Shown here piece after piece: positions 41,579 to 49,629 of a stretch of 64,000 bases of DNA; within the stretch, counting starts at the first letter, position 1; every line of letters starts with the position of its first letter. The stretch lies in NCBI RefSeq assembly GCF_030348825.1, contig NZ_JAUCES010000005.1:2666001-2730000 (forward strand), read 5' to 3'. The notes beneath the pieces were generated by a model. That model worked only from the letters and a program-made list of their open reading frames with translations, was not told the origin of the DNA and made no database searches. Made by a program: the position numbers and the translations under genes. Source of the stretch: Fictibacillus sp. b24 (lineage in GTDB: Bacteria; Bacillota; Bacilli; Bacillales; Fictibacillaceae).

Positions 41579-42442
41579 TTATTTATCTTTTTTCATAGCA
41601 ATATATTGTTTAACCACTTCATACACATAGTCTTGGTTAGCAGCCGCCGTTGTCGGATCGTATTTGCCGCCGTTTGTTTTGTTGTTAGAAAGTACGCGGA
41701 TTCCCAAGAACGCAACATCATACGCTTTAGAAATCTGTGCAGCTGACGCGCCTTCCATCTCTTCTACTGATGTTCCAAAGTTCTCGTGGAACCATTTGAT
41801 GCGATCTACTTCATTATTCCAAACGTCCGCAGAACCGATTGTACCTTCAACGACTTTCCCTTTCGTGTACTTGTCCTTTACCGCATGAGCCGCCGCTAAC
41901 AACGCCTTGTCTCCCTCGAAGTAACGAGCTTTTTCAGCATTCGGATCTTCCCCAGCACTGCCTTCAGATGCCATCAAGTCCATCGGGATCCAAGAAGTTG
42001 GGTGGATACCTTCGTTCGATTCTTTATGAGGCGTTTTTAATGAACCTAAATTTACCGTTCTCTTGCCGAGCACGATATCAAAAACGTTTAGACTCGGATC
42101 ATGTCCACCAGACGTACCTTGGTTGATGATGGCAACTGGCTTGTACTTTTCGATTGCAATGGCTGTTGCCGCTGCTGTGTTTTCCATACCTTTACCCGTT
42201 TTTGCAACGATTACCGGATAGTTATCAAGCGTGCCTTTATAAAATACAAAATTTCCAGACTTCTCTTCTTTTACATTCTTTAAACGTTTTGCAAAATTCT
42301 CCGCTTCAATCGGCATAGGTCCTTGAATGATGATCGGTCTTTTCGCCTTCTCTTTTCCTGCTGCTGTTTGGTTAAAATTAAACCCTGCTAGTGCTGATAA
42401 AAAAAGTACTGCTGCGATCGCAAACAAACCATATTTTTTCAT
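41579..42442 (-). CDS. Exported purine nucleosidase/phosphorylase superfamily protein
   Basis: 287 residues. GGGGGAG precedes the ATG. An N-terminal signal peptide (basic start, hydrophobic core to about residue 24) indicates export. The body matches the PNP/UDP phosphorylase superfamily, closest to MTA/SAH nucleosidase: AKTGKGMENTAAATAIAIEK, QGTSGGHDPSLNVFDIVLGK and VEEMEGASAAQISKAY with the catalytic Glu/Asp region. Under a guanine riboswitch (42617-42685), so purine salvage from outside the cell is likely; exact substrate unknown. Confidence 0.85.
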   Translation of the reverse strand: MKKYGLFAIAAVLFLSALAGFNFNQTAAGKEKAKRPIIIQGPMPIEAENFAKRLKNVKEEKSGNFVFYKGTLDNYPVIVAKTGKGMENTAAATAIAIEKYKPVAIINQGTSGGHDPSLNVFDIVLGKRTVNLGSLKTPHKESNEGIHPTSWIPMDLMASEGSAGEDPNAEKARYFEGDKALLAAAHAVKDKYTKGKVVEGTIGSADVWNNEVDRIKWFHENFGTSVEEMEGASAAQISKAYDVAFLGIRVLSNNKTNGGKYDPTTAAANQDYVYEVVKQYIAMKKDK

Positions 42443-42489
42443 AATGTTTTCTCCCCCAGTTGTAGTATCTCACTCGAATAAGTTCAAAC

Positions 42490-42530
42490 AAAAAAGTCTA
42501 GAGTATGTAGAATGCTTTCTACCTCTAGAC
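42490..42530 (-). terminator. Riboswitch-controlled terminator
   Basis: GTCTAGAG (42496-42503) pairs perfectly with CTCTAGAC (42523-42530), followed on the minus strand by TTTTTT. It lies 86 bases downstream of the guanine aptamer and before the nucleosidase ATG, so it is the likely expression platform. Confidence 0.85.
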
Positions 42531-42616
42531 CATATGAGTCAAAGTATAGTAATTGAGCAGGTGCCAATTCACAGAGTTGCTGAAACGGAAAACCCGATCA
42601 TACAAATATACTTCAA

Positions 42617-42685
42617 CTCGTAGTCCAGTTCTTTCATTGGGAACTGGGTAGAAACACTCAAACCTTATTACCGAGCATATACGAG
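42617..42685 (-). promoter_or_regulatory. Guanine (purine) riboswitch aptamer
   Basis: On the minus strand: P1 strands CTCGTA...TACGAG, the conserved loop 2 region GGTAATAAGG, loop 3 with TTTCTACCCAG, and J3/1 GACTACG. The third base of GAC (position 74 in the xpt numbering) is C, which gives guanine rather than adenine specificity (adenine would have T). Guanine would be expected to turn the gene off through the terminator at 42490. Confidence 0.92.
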
Positions 42686-42714
42686 TAATTCGTTTTTATG
42701 TAGTTTACTTTGAT

Positions 42715-42743
42715 AATATAACAATATAAACAACAGTTTTCAA
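42715..42743 (-). promoter_or_regulatory. Promoter of the guanine riboswitch
   Basis: TTGAAA (42738-42743) and TATATT (42715-42720) with 17-bp spacing on the minus strand, directly upstream of the aptamer. Confidence 0.75.
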
Positions 42744-42919
42744 CCAAAAACTTAACTATAATGATAAAATTTATTAGAATGTTCGCTTTTAAACAAAAAT
42801 ACTAACGGCTTCAATTACTCTCAACTCCCACAAAGCGAGTTACAAAAGCCTTTATCGAGAGTACAATAACAATATACTTCTTACTAAAACTAACTCTTAT
42901 AAAAAGTGAGGATATTAAT

Positions 42920-43210
42920 ATGCATATAAAATCCAAAATAATAGTCTTCTTGTACTTTTTAACACCGTTTATTCTTTTTGGATTAATGGGGATAAAACTG
43001 CGAGAAAGTTTTCAAGTGAGTTTCAACCAACTAACAGCTGCGGATTACTTACAGATAACTGTGTTGCTGGTGGTAAAAACAATTTGTGCGATCGTTGTGA
43101 TTGATACATACGTAAAGCATGAAGAAATGAACTCGCGAGAAAAGAATGGGTTGATTGCACTTGCTATTTTTAGTGCACTAACAATAGCTTTTGTCATTTC
43201 TATTATTTAA
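42920..43210 (+). CDS. Small membrane protein, three helices
   Basis: 96 residues. GTGAGGATATTAAT precedes the ATG, a weak RBS. Hydrophobic helices at about 5-22, 43-62 and 76-95. Not recognised. Single gene. Confidence 0.65.
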   Translation: MHIKSKIIVFLYFLTPFILFGLMGIKLRESFQVSFNQLTAADYLQITVLLVVKTICAIVVIDTYVKHEEMNSREKNGLIALAIFSALTIAFVISII

Positions 43211-43228
43211 CCTTTCCAGCAATACGTT

Positions 43229-43774
43229 TTATGTAAGATCGCCTTTTAAAATGGAGTATATTAAAAGATCATCGAACTTCCCGCACGTATATTCATAGTG
43301 TCTAAGCAATCCTTCTCTCATGAAGCTAGTTTTCTCTACCAGCTTTTGAGATGAAGTATTTGCAGGTTCAATGAGCGCTTCGATCCGTTCTAGCTGCAAG
43401 TGTTCAAATCCAAACTTTATGACAGCTTCTAACGCTTCCGCGGCTATTCCTTTTCCCCAGTACTGCTTACTCAGTTCAAATCCCACTTCAGCTCGAAAAT
43501 GCTTAGGTGCTCTATTGAGGAAACCACAACTTCCGATTACATTACCTGAATTTCTTAATGTAATCCCCCATCTCATACCTGATCCTTCTTTTACAATGGT
43601 TTGATACCACTGAATTTCACTATGAACGTCTTTAACAGTTTCGTAAGGTTCGAGTCCCATATGTTTTACTACCTCAGGGTCAGACAAATAACTAAGCATG
43701 TCTTCTGCATCTTCAAGTGTTACTTCTCTTAAAATCAATCGTTCGGTTTCAATGGAAAGGAAATCTATCATCAA
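43229..43774 (-). CDS. GNAT family N-acetyltransferase (RimL type)
   Basis: 181 residues. N-terminus IETERLILREVTLEDAEDML and the acetyl-CoA motif LSKQYWGKGIAAEALEAVIK, then ALIEPANTSSQKLVEKTSF, are typical of the ribosomal-protein acetyltransferase branch. It overlaps the HIT gene by 4 bases (ATGA), so it is translationally coupled. Substrate unknown. Confidence 0.87.
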   Translation of the reverse strand: MMIDFLSIETERLILREVTLEDAEDMLSYLSDPEVVKHMGLEPYETVKDVHSEIQWYQTIVKEGSGMRWGITLRNSGNVIGSCGFLNRAPKHFRAEVGFELSKQYWGKGIAAEALEAVIKFGFEHLQLERIEALIEPANTSSQKLVEKTSFMREGLLRHYEYTCGKFDDLLIYSILKGDLT

Positions 43775-44262
43775 ACGCTAGACCTTTCTTTGAAACTTTT
43801 TTTAATAGAAGTAATTTTTATCAATTCATCGTATAATTTCATTTTCATCTCTTCCAGTTCTTCGCTAGAAGGCTTTACTTCCTCTGAAAACATCTCCTCA
43901 CGATTTACCCACCAGACAGGACCTTTTACAGGTGAATCATTCTTTCTTCGGGGAAACAGATGCCAGTGCAGATGCGAATCTCCATTCCCGAGTAATTCAT
44001 AGTTTAACTTCTCAACATCAAAGGCTATATAAACGGCTTCAGCCACTTGACTCATTTCTATCAAAAACTTATTTTTCACGGGGTTCTCTAAAAAATGAAG
44101 CTCTGTCTTATGTTGTTTAGATAAAAAAAGGCTGTATCCCTTAAAATATTGATGATCTCCAATAACCACATACCCTGTTTCTAATTCAGCAACAAAATAG
44201 GGATTTTTTTTATTTTCAATCATTTTAATACGCTCACAAATTAAACAGCTCTGATTCGTCAT
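43771..44262 (-). CDS. HIT family hydrolase
   Basis: 163 residues. The histidine triad is in NGDSHLHWHLFPRR, with a CLIC zinc-like CxxC near the N-terminus (SCLICERIK). Nucleotide phosphoramidate or dinucleoside polyphosphate hydrolase fold. Its end overlaps the GNAT start. Confidence 0.88.
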   Translation of the reverse strand: MTNQSCLICERIKMIENKKNPYFVAELETGYVVIGDHQYFKGYSLFLSKQHKTELHFLENPVKNKFLIEMSQVAEAVYIAFDVEKLNYELLGNGDSHLHWHLFPRRKNDSPVKGPVWWVNREEMFSEEVKPSSEELEEMKMKLYDELIKITSIKKSFKERSSV

Positions 44263-44280
44263 GGCTAAACCCTCACTCTT

Positions 44281-44760
44281 TTATTTTGTATTCATATTAG
44301 CATTAATTTCCTTTTTTGTGTTCTGATTGTTTATTCTTTCATTTAGTTCCCACAGTGCCGTTTTGTTGCTATCCCATTTAAGTTCAATCAATGCTTCCTC
44401 ATAACCCACCCATTTGTATGTGGAGTGCTCCCTCGAGAGCGTTAACTCATCATTCAACACTTCCATACCAAATGAGTATTCAGGAATAACATATACGTCC
44501 TCACCCCATAAATAATGACCGACAACATGTTCAACTGGCAGCGATGTCACTGTATCTAGCTGGATGAGGTTGCACGATGAACTTAAACCTGCTTCTTCCA
44601 ATGCTTCACGTCTTGCTGCTTCAACAGGCGTTTCTCCTCCTTCCCCACCACCAGCAATTCCTTGCCAATAGTTAAGATCGGCTCTTTTTAAAATGGCATA
44701 TTCAACACGGTTTTTTCTTATTCGAAAAGGTATAACCAAAACTTGGTACGGAGCTCTCAA
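44281..44760 (-). CDS. NUDIX hydrolase
   Basis: 159 residues, TTG start at 44760 with GGAGG 8 bases upstream. Complete Nudix box GGGEGGETPVEAARREALEE then AGL at residues ~36-58. The long N-terminal part resembles NADH-pyrophosphatase-like or dATP-type members but no substrate can be named. Lies 18 bases upstream of the HIT gene, so the three minus-strand genes are probably one operon. Confidence 0.85.
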   Translation of the reverse strand: MRAPYQVLVIPFRIRKNRVEYAILKRADLNYWQGIAGGGEGGETPVEAARREALEEAGLSSSCNLIQLDTVTSLPVEHVVGHYLWGEDVYVIPEYSFGMEVLNDELTLSREHSTYKWVGYEEALIELKWDSNKTALWELNERINNQNTKKEINANMNTK

Positions 44761-44869
44761 TCTTCATTCCTCCAAAAGGTCATGTACTTATTTTGTAACA
44801 CTTCCAAGCGGTATTTCCTCAAAAACTCGGCTATTATAGTAATACACTTATTTTGTTGGGGGCTTTACT

Positions 44870-45949
44870 TTGGAAACCAATCTTTTACAAGAAGCAACGG
44901 AATTCATTACTTGCTGCTACCAGGAGTTAAATAAAACACAAGAAGAAATAGAGAATCGAATCAACGAGATTACGAGCGAGATCCATGAACAAGGCACATA
45001 CAAACACACATCTTTCGAAATAGAGTATGGAGCGAAAGTCGCTTGGCGGAACAGCAATCGCTGTATCGGAAGACTCTTTTGGGATCAGATGCATACATTT
45101 GATAAACGACATCTGGAAACAGAAGAAGACATCTTTCAAGCGATTATCGAGCACATGAAGTATGCAACGAATCATGGGCGCATTCGTCCAACCATCACGA
45201 TTTTTTCACCACAAACAGATAATCAGCGAGTTCGTATCTGGAACCATCAGATGATTCGTTACGCGGGGTATCTGTTAGAAGATGGCGTAGTTGGTGATCC
45301 AGCATCCATCGAATTTACGAAAAAATGTATCGAATTAGGGTGGGAGCCTAAATACGGACAATTTGATATTCTCCCAATCGTTATCCAACTAAACAACGAT
45401 ACTCCTAAATTCTTTGAACTGCTTGACGCGGTTACTCTAGAAGTGGATATTCGCCATCCGGAATATGAATGGTTTCAAGATCTGCAGCTGAAATGGTACG
45501 GTGTTCCTTTCATTTCTGATATGAAACTTGAAATTGGAGGCATTCACTATACAGCAGCTCCTTTTAACGGATGGTATATGGGAACGGAAATTGGCGCTCG
45601 TAACTTAGCAGATGAAGACCGGTACAACATGCTGCCGCAGATTGCATCACTCATGGGGCTAGATACGAAAAGCTCTATTTCTCTTTGGAAAGATAAAGCA
45701 CTCGTGGAACTGAATATTGCCGTGCTGCATTCGTTCAGAGAAGACGGCGTTAGTATCGTCGACCATCATACGGCAGCACAGCAGTTTAAGAAGTTTGAGG
45801 AAAAAGAATCAGAGAGCGGCCGTAAAGTTACGGGAAACTGGGCCTGGCTTATTCCTCCAATGTCCCCGGCCACTACCCATATCTTCCATAAGCCTTATAA
45901 AAATGAAGTCGTAAAGCCGAATTATTTTTATCAGCCTAAGCCTTACTGA
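44870..45949 (+). CDS. nos: Nitric oxide synthase, oxygenase domain only
   Basis: 359 residues, TTG start with GGGGG 7-8 bases upstream. It makes NO from arginine. The heme-ligating Cys is at about 65 in NSNRCIGRLFWD; the substrate/pterin region reads GWYMGTEIGARNLADEDRYN and the C-terminus has SGRKVTGNWAWLIPPMSP. No reductase domain is attached, as in all Bacillaceae NOS, so it must borrow electrons from cellular reductases. The nearby truncated haemoglobin could remove excess NO. Followed by a terminator. Confidence 0.94.
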   Translation: METNLLQEATEFITCCYQELNKTQEEIENRINEITSEIHEQGTYKHTSFEIEYGAKVAWRNSNRCIGRLFWDQMHTFDKRHLETEEDIFQAIIEHMKYATNHGRIRPTITIFSPQTDNQRVRIWNHQMIRYAGYLLEDGVVGDPASIEFTKKCIELGWEPKYGQFDILPIVIQLNNDTPKFFELLDAVTLEVDIRHPEYEWFQDLQLKWYGVPFISDMKLEIGGIHYTAAPFNGWYMGTEIGARNLADEDRYNMLPQIASLMGLDTKSSISLWKDKALVELNIAVLHSFREDGVSIVDHHTAAQQFKKFEEKESESGRKVTGNWAWLIPPMSPATTHIFHKPYKNEVVKPNYFYQPKPY

Positions 45950-45963
45950 TAAAAGCTCACACG

Positions 45964-45997
45964 AAAACGTTCAGAAACTCTATCTGGACGTTTTTTT
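45964..45997 (+). terminator. Intrinsic terminator of nos
   Basis: AACGTTCAG pairs with CTGGACGTT (one G-T pair) and is followed by seven T. Confidence 0.85.
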
Positions 45998-46066
45998 CAT
46001 ACCTTCCTCTTCTGCAAAATATACTTGCTATGAGGGTTTTGGGTTCGATGGAGGGAGCTGTATGTA

Positions 46067-46990
46067 ATGGCAATAAAACCACGTCAATTGCAGCGGGGTG
46101 ACACAATCGGAATTGTAACATTAGGAAGCCCGCTAGAAGCGAACATTATTAATGAAGGAATCAATACATTAAAAAACATGGGGTTTAAAGTCGTCATAGG
46201 CGATTATGTATATGCCGCTAACGGTTTTTTAGCAGGAACGCCGCAGCAGCAGGCCACAGATTTAATGAACATGTTTAAAAATCAGCAAGTGAAATTAATT
46301 CTGCCTACTAGAGGTGGTGTGGGAGTAGCGAGCATTCTCCCCTACCTGGACTTCAACATCATAAAGAACAATCCAAAGATCGTTTCAGGTTATAGTGATA
46401 TTACCATTTTACTGAATGTCCTCTATCAATTTGCAGATCTTGTTACGTTTCAAAGCCTAATGCTTTTAGATTTCCGCCAAGGAACGCCACCTTACAACTA
46501 TAACCAATTCTTCAATAGCATTACTCAATTAACAACACCGTGGTCCATTAATAATCCTCCAGGAATTCCCCTTGTAAGTAAAGTTCAGGGTAATGTTACG
46601 GGGCAGATTGTTGGCGGGAACCTTACATCATTTGTAGGCAGTTTAGGCACACCTTATGAAATTGATACGAAGGGAAAGATATTATTTCTTGAAGATACAC
46701 ATGAACCGGTTAATACGATTTTTCGATATTTGAATCACCTGAAGCTCGCAGGTAAATTTGATGATTGTATCGGAATCATTATGGGTGAATGTACAGAATG
46801 CCAACCTGCTTATGGGAAAACGTACGAAAACATAATTGATGAATTTCTCGTTCCACTTGGAAAACCATTGATGACAAACCTTACAAGTTCACATGGCTTT
46901 TATAAAGCAGCAGTACCCCTCGGTGTAAATGTGACCATGAATACGTATAACCGTTCGCTCACAGTGATGGAGCCAGCAGTGAGTATATAA
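46067..46990 (+). CDS. LD-carboxypeptidase (MccF/muramoyltetrapeptide type)
   Basis: 307 residues. RBS GGAGGGAG before the ATG. The S66-type catalytic Ser is at about 110 in SGYSDITIL; Glu is in LFLEDTHEPVNTIF and His in SSHGFYKAAVP. Cleaves D-Ala from peptidoglycan tetrapeptides or microcin-type peptides; cytoplasmic (no signal peptide). Could serve muropeptide recycling or immunity to peptide antibiotics. Single-gene unit. Confidence 0.87.
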   Translation: MAIKPRQLQRGDTIGIVTLGSPLEANIINEGINTLKNMGFKVVIGDYVYAANGFLAGTPQQQATDLMNMFKNQQVKLILPTRGGVGVASILPYLDFNIIKNNPKIVSGYSDITILLNVLYQFADLVTFQSLMLLDFRQGTPPYNYNQFFNSITQLTTPWSINNPPGIPLVSKVQGNVTGQIVGGNLTSFVGSLGTPYEIDTKGKILFLEDTHEPVNTIFRYLNHLKLAGKFDDCIGIIMGECTECQPAYGKTYENIIDEFLVPLGKPLMTNLTSSHGFYKAAVPLGVNVTMNTYNRSLTVMEPAVSI

Positions 46991-47018
46991 CTATTATGAG
47001 TGATATACAGGACTTACA

Positions 47019-47050
47019 GGAAAACGACCACAATTTTATGGTCGTTTTTA
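47019..47050 (+). terminator. Intrinsic terminator
   Basis: AAAACGACCA pairs with TGGTCGTTTTT; the T run is in the plus direction. It also lies just after the tyrZ stop on the other strand. Confidence 0.82.
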
Positions 47051-47069
47051 AAGTCCTGCAAGCTTTACT

Positions 47070-48314
47070 CTATATTTTAATCTTCACAAATTTCCGCTTA
47101 CCTACTTGAACAATCATGCCTTCCTCCACTTGAATCAGCAGATTCGTATCTTCCACTTTTTCACCATTAATTTTAACACCACGGTTGCCAATCATTCTGC
47201 GAGCCTCACTTTTTGACGGAAGCATCTTCAGTTCAACAATCAGGTCAATAACCGATACTTTCTCTGCACCCTCCCACTTCATCACTGGAATCTCATCCGG
47301 CAGGGTTCCTTGCTGAAACACGTTAATAAACTGCTGTTCTGCCGCATCTGCTGCTTTCTCCCCATGGTACATCTTCACAATTGTTTTGGCTAAAAGCATT
47401 TTTGCATCGCGAGGGTGTATTTTTTCATTCTCGATATCATCTTTCAAACGCTGGAGGTCTTCAGGTGTAAAATTCGTTACAAGTTCAAAGTACTTTGTCA
47501 TGAGTGAATCTGGTATCGACATCGACTTGCCGTACATTTCTTGCGGTGCTTCATCTATACCAATGTAGTTCTTTTTAGACTTCGACATCTTTTCAACGCC
47601 ATCTAATCCTTCTAAGAGAGGCATCAACATCGCAACTTGTTTTTCTTTGCCGAACTTTTCTTGGTAGTGTCTTCCCATTAAAATGTTAAACTGCTGATCC
47701 GTTCCGCCAAGCTCGATATCACACTCCAGCATAACGGAATCGTAGCCTTGCATAAGTGGGTAAAAGAACTCATGCAGCGAGATCGGCTTACCTGTTGAGA
47801 TTCGCTTATCGAAATCATCACGCTCCAAAAGCCGTGCCACCGTTATTTTTCCTGCAAGGTTAATAACATCTTCAAAGTTAAGCTGTGACAGCCATTTCGA
47901 GTTGTAATGAAGTTCAACTTTTTCCATGTCCACGATTTTACCGAACTGTTCGAAGTATGTCTTCGCGTTATGCTCCACTTCTTCGGTTGTAAGCTGTTTA
48001 CGCGCAACAGACTTCCCTGTCGGATCGCCAATCTTTCCGGTAAAATCACCAATGATAAGCTGGATGATATGGCCGTTCTCTTGAAACTGTCTGAGTTTAT
48101 TCAGTACAACCGTATGACCGAGATGTACATCTGGCGCTGACGGATCTAGACCGAGCTTTATTTTCAACGGGCGATTTTCAAGAATCGATTTCGCCACTTT
48201 TGTTTCTAAATCTTCAGCAGGAATAATCTCCTGAACACCTTGGCTATAGAGCGCCAACTGCCTCTTCACTTCATTTCTTTGATTCTCTGTTAATAGTTCC
48301 ATAACCTGACTCAT
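47070..48314 (-). CDS. tyrZ: Tyrosyl-tRNA synthetase (TyrZ type)
   Basis: 414 residues. AAAGGAGG before the ATG. HLGH of the class I HIGH motif at residues 64-67, KMSKS near 245 and an S4-type RNA-binding domain at the C-terminus. Length and N-terminus match the TyrZ subgroup rather than the ~420-residue TyrS. The upstream MarR gene parallels the B. subtilis tyrZ/ywaE pairing. A Tyr T-box (specifier TAC) lies 443 bases upstream of the start, an unusually long gap (see findings). Confidence 0.92.
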   Translation of the reverse strand: MSQVMELLTENQRNEVKRQLALYSQGVQEIIPAEDLETKVAKSILENRPLKIKLGLDPSAPDVHLGHTVVLNKLRQFQENGHIIQLIIGDFTGKIGDPTGKSVARKQLTTEEVEHNAKTYFEQFGKIVDMEKVELHYNSKWLSQLNFEDVINLAGKITVARLLERDDFDKRISTGKPISLHEFFYPLMQGYDSVMLECDIELGGTDQQFNILMGRHYQEKFGKEKQVAMLMPLLEGLDGVEKMSKSKKNYIGIDEAPQEMYGKSMSIPDSLMTKYFELVTNFTPEDLQRLKDDIENEKIHPRDAKMLLAKTIVKMYHGEKAADAAEQQFINVFQQGTLPDEIPVMKWEGAEKVSVIDLIVELKMLPSKSEARRMIGNRGVKINGEKVEDTNLLIQVEEGMIVQVGKRKFVKIKI

Positions 48315-48458
48315 TTGATTTCCTCCTTTTAAATTTAAAGGCTATTTTTGAAAAATTTTGTTGCTCTTTTAAGAGGATGATTACCTTTTAAGTTGTTTTG
48401 AGGCGTATGAGAGAAATAATTTTTAGAAAAAAGCCAAAATAGGTGCAGTTTAAGCTAT

Positions 48459-48500
48459 AAAAAAGGATCTCCCCTTATACTAGGCGGGGTATCTAATCCA
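48459..48500 (-). terminator. Possible terminator between T-box and tyrZ
   Basis: On the minus strand GGAT/ATCC and CCCC/GGGG arms (about 48465-48498) form an imperfect hairpin followed by TTTTTT. Mismatches between the two stem parts make it moderate. If active, it would block T-box read-through into tyrZ. Confidence 0.45.
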
Positions 48501-48501
48501 C

Positions 48502-48600
48502 TAATTCTAGAAATTTTGGAAATAATCCTGGAAATTTTGGAATTATTCCGGCGAGTTTTGGCTATAATCCCGCGAGTTTTGCTCATTTATCCGCGAGTCG
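48502..48600 (+). repeat. 21-bp phased array, ATTCCGCGAG-type (array 4)
   Basis: Cores at 48504 (ATTCTAG), 48525 (ATCCTGG), 48545 (ATTCCGG) and then GCGAG at 48551, 48572 and 48593. Steps 21, 20, 21, 21 bp. Same family and orientation as array 1. It lies between the tyrZ T-box and the tyrZ gene. Confidence 0.82.
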
Positions 48601-48756
48601 ATAAAACTCGACAAATATCGACCAACCCTATACCCCCACCCCCAACAAAAATCAGTCCTCACTCTCCCGCATACCAGTATTACTTCACTCAAGCAACGTT
48701 CATGCACAGCTTTTCCTAGTGGTTAGATTAAATTCGTCTAGTGTTTTACAGCAAAA

Positions 48757-49004
48757 CAAAAAGACCACATCCCTAAAACTAAGGGACGTGGTCTAACTTT
48801 TACACGCGGTACCACCCTAATTGAAGAACGTAACATTCTTCCGCTTAAAAAAATAACGGTTTCCCGTCCTTTGCATCTGACCTGAACAGTCAAAAACAAA
48901 GAAAGCTCCTGGAAATGTAATTCACATGATCTTTGTGCCGGTTCGCACCATCCACCGGCTCTCTGATTACAGGGAGATCATTGCTACTGCGTTTCCTGTC
49001 ATTG
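48757..49004 (-). promoter_or_regulatory. Tyrosine T-box leader
   Basis: On the minus strand: Stem I with AGTAGC, the specifier loop TGAATTACA (TAC, tyrosine), the T-box sequence GGTGGTACCGCG (rc at about 48804-48818) and a terminator with stem AGACCAC.TCCCT / AGGGA.GTGGTCT (48758-48793) followed by T runs. It belongs to tyrZ, 443 bases downstream. Confidence 0.92.
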
Positions 49005-49019
49005 CATTTTTATATAAAA

Positions 49020-49532
49020 TTAGAAATTATTTTCTCGGATGACTCGTCTAAGCAAGCCTGATATTACTTTTTGCTCTTCAACTGACAATGAAGATACCAC
49101 TTCAACCTCACCTTGATGAAACTGAGGATACAGCTCCTCCATCACTTTTCTGCCTTGATCGGTCAGCACCACACACGTGATACGCCTGTCGCGATTATCC
49201 ACTTTTCGATAGCAAAGCTGTTTTCTTTCTAATGTATTCGTAATGTTGCTTATGGTTGCTTTCGAAACACCAGCTGACATTGCGAGCTTTTTCGTCTCGA
49301 CCGATTCCCAGATCCAAAGGTCATACAAAATGGAAAATGACGTCCACGATAGACCGTGTTTTGCTAAAACTTCCCGCTCCATCTTATTCCGCAATCCTTG
49401 TGCCGCTCGGTAGAGATTAGTTACGACAGTTATAGCGTCCAAGTGGAGTGACTCGATGGGCGCCTTCGCTAATTTGTTGATGGTATCCTTTTCTTCCGGC
49501 AATAATTCACCGAACTCATCAAAAGAATAGAT
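49020..49532 (-). CDS. MarR family transcriptional regulator; probable ATC start
   Basis: 170 residues if started at the ATC at 49532, with AAGGAG exactly 8 bases upstream; the only GTG (49541) overlaps that RBS. The winged helix is in TKKLAMSAGVSKATISNITN then LERKQLCYRKVDNRDRR. MarR proteins are dimeric repressors of nearby genes. By analogy with B. subtilis ywaE beside tyrZ it may control tyrosyl-tRNA synthetase. A dyad GTTTCA...TGAAAAC lies in its own promoter region. Confidence 0.85.
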   Translation of the reverse strand: MYSFDEFGELLPEEKDTINKLAKAPIESLHLDAITVVTNLYRAAQGLRNKMEREVLAKHGLSWTSFSILYDLWIWESVETKKLAMSAGVSKATISNITNTLERKQLCYRKVDNRDRRITCVVLTDQGRKVMEELYPQFHQGEVEVVSSLSVEEQKVISGLLRRVIRENNF

Positions 49533-49576
49533 GCTAACCACTCCTTAAAGTTTTCATAATCGTTAGCGTTGAAACG

Positions 49577-49605
49577 ATATTAACAAAGTTACATGGTAAA
49601 TGCAA
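49577..49605 (-). promoter_or_regulatory. Promoter of the MarR gene
   Basis: TTGCAT (49600-49605) and TAATAT (49577-49582) with 17-bp spacing on the minus strand. Just downstream a GTTTCA/TGAAAAC dyad (49550-49576) could be an operator. Confidence 0.65.
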
Positions 49606-49629
49606 GATAGTTTTTTAGATTCTCTGTTG

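Noticed and set aside
41278-41598. Plus-strand frame between the haemoglobin and nucleosidase genes
   Set aside because: No RBS, unusual composition, and it crosses the terminator of the minus-strand gene.
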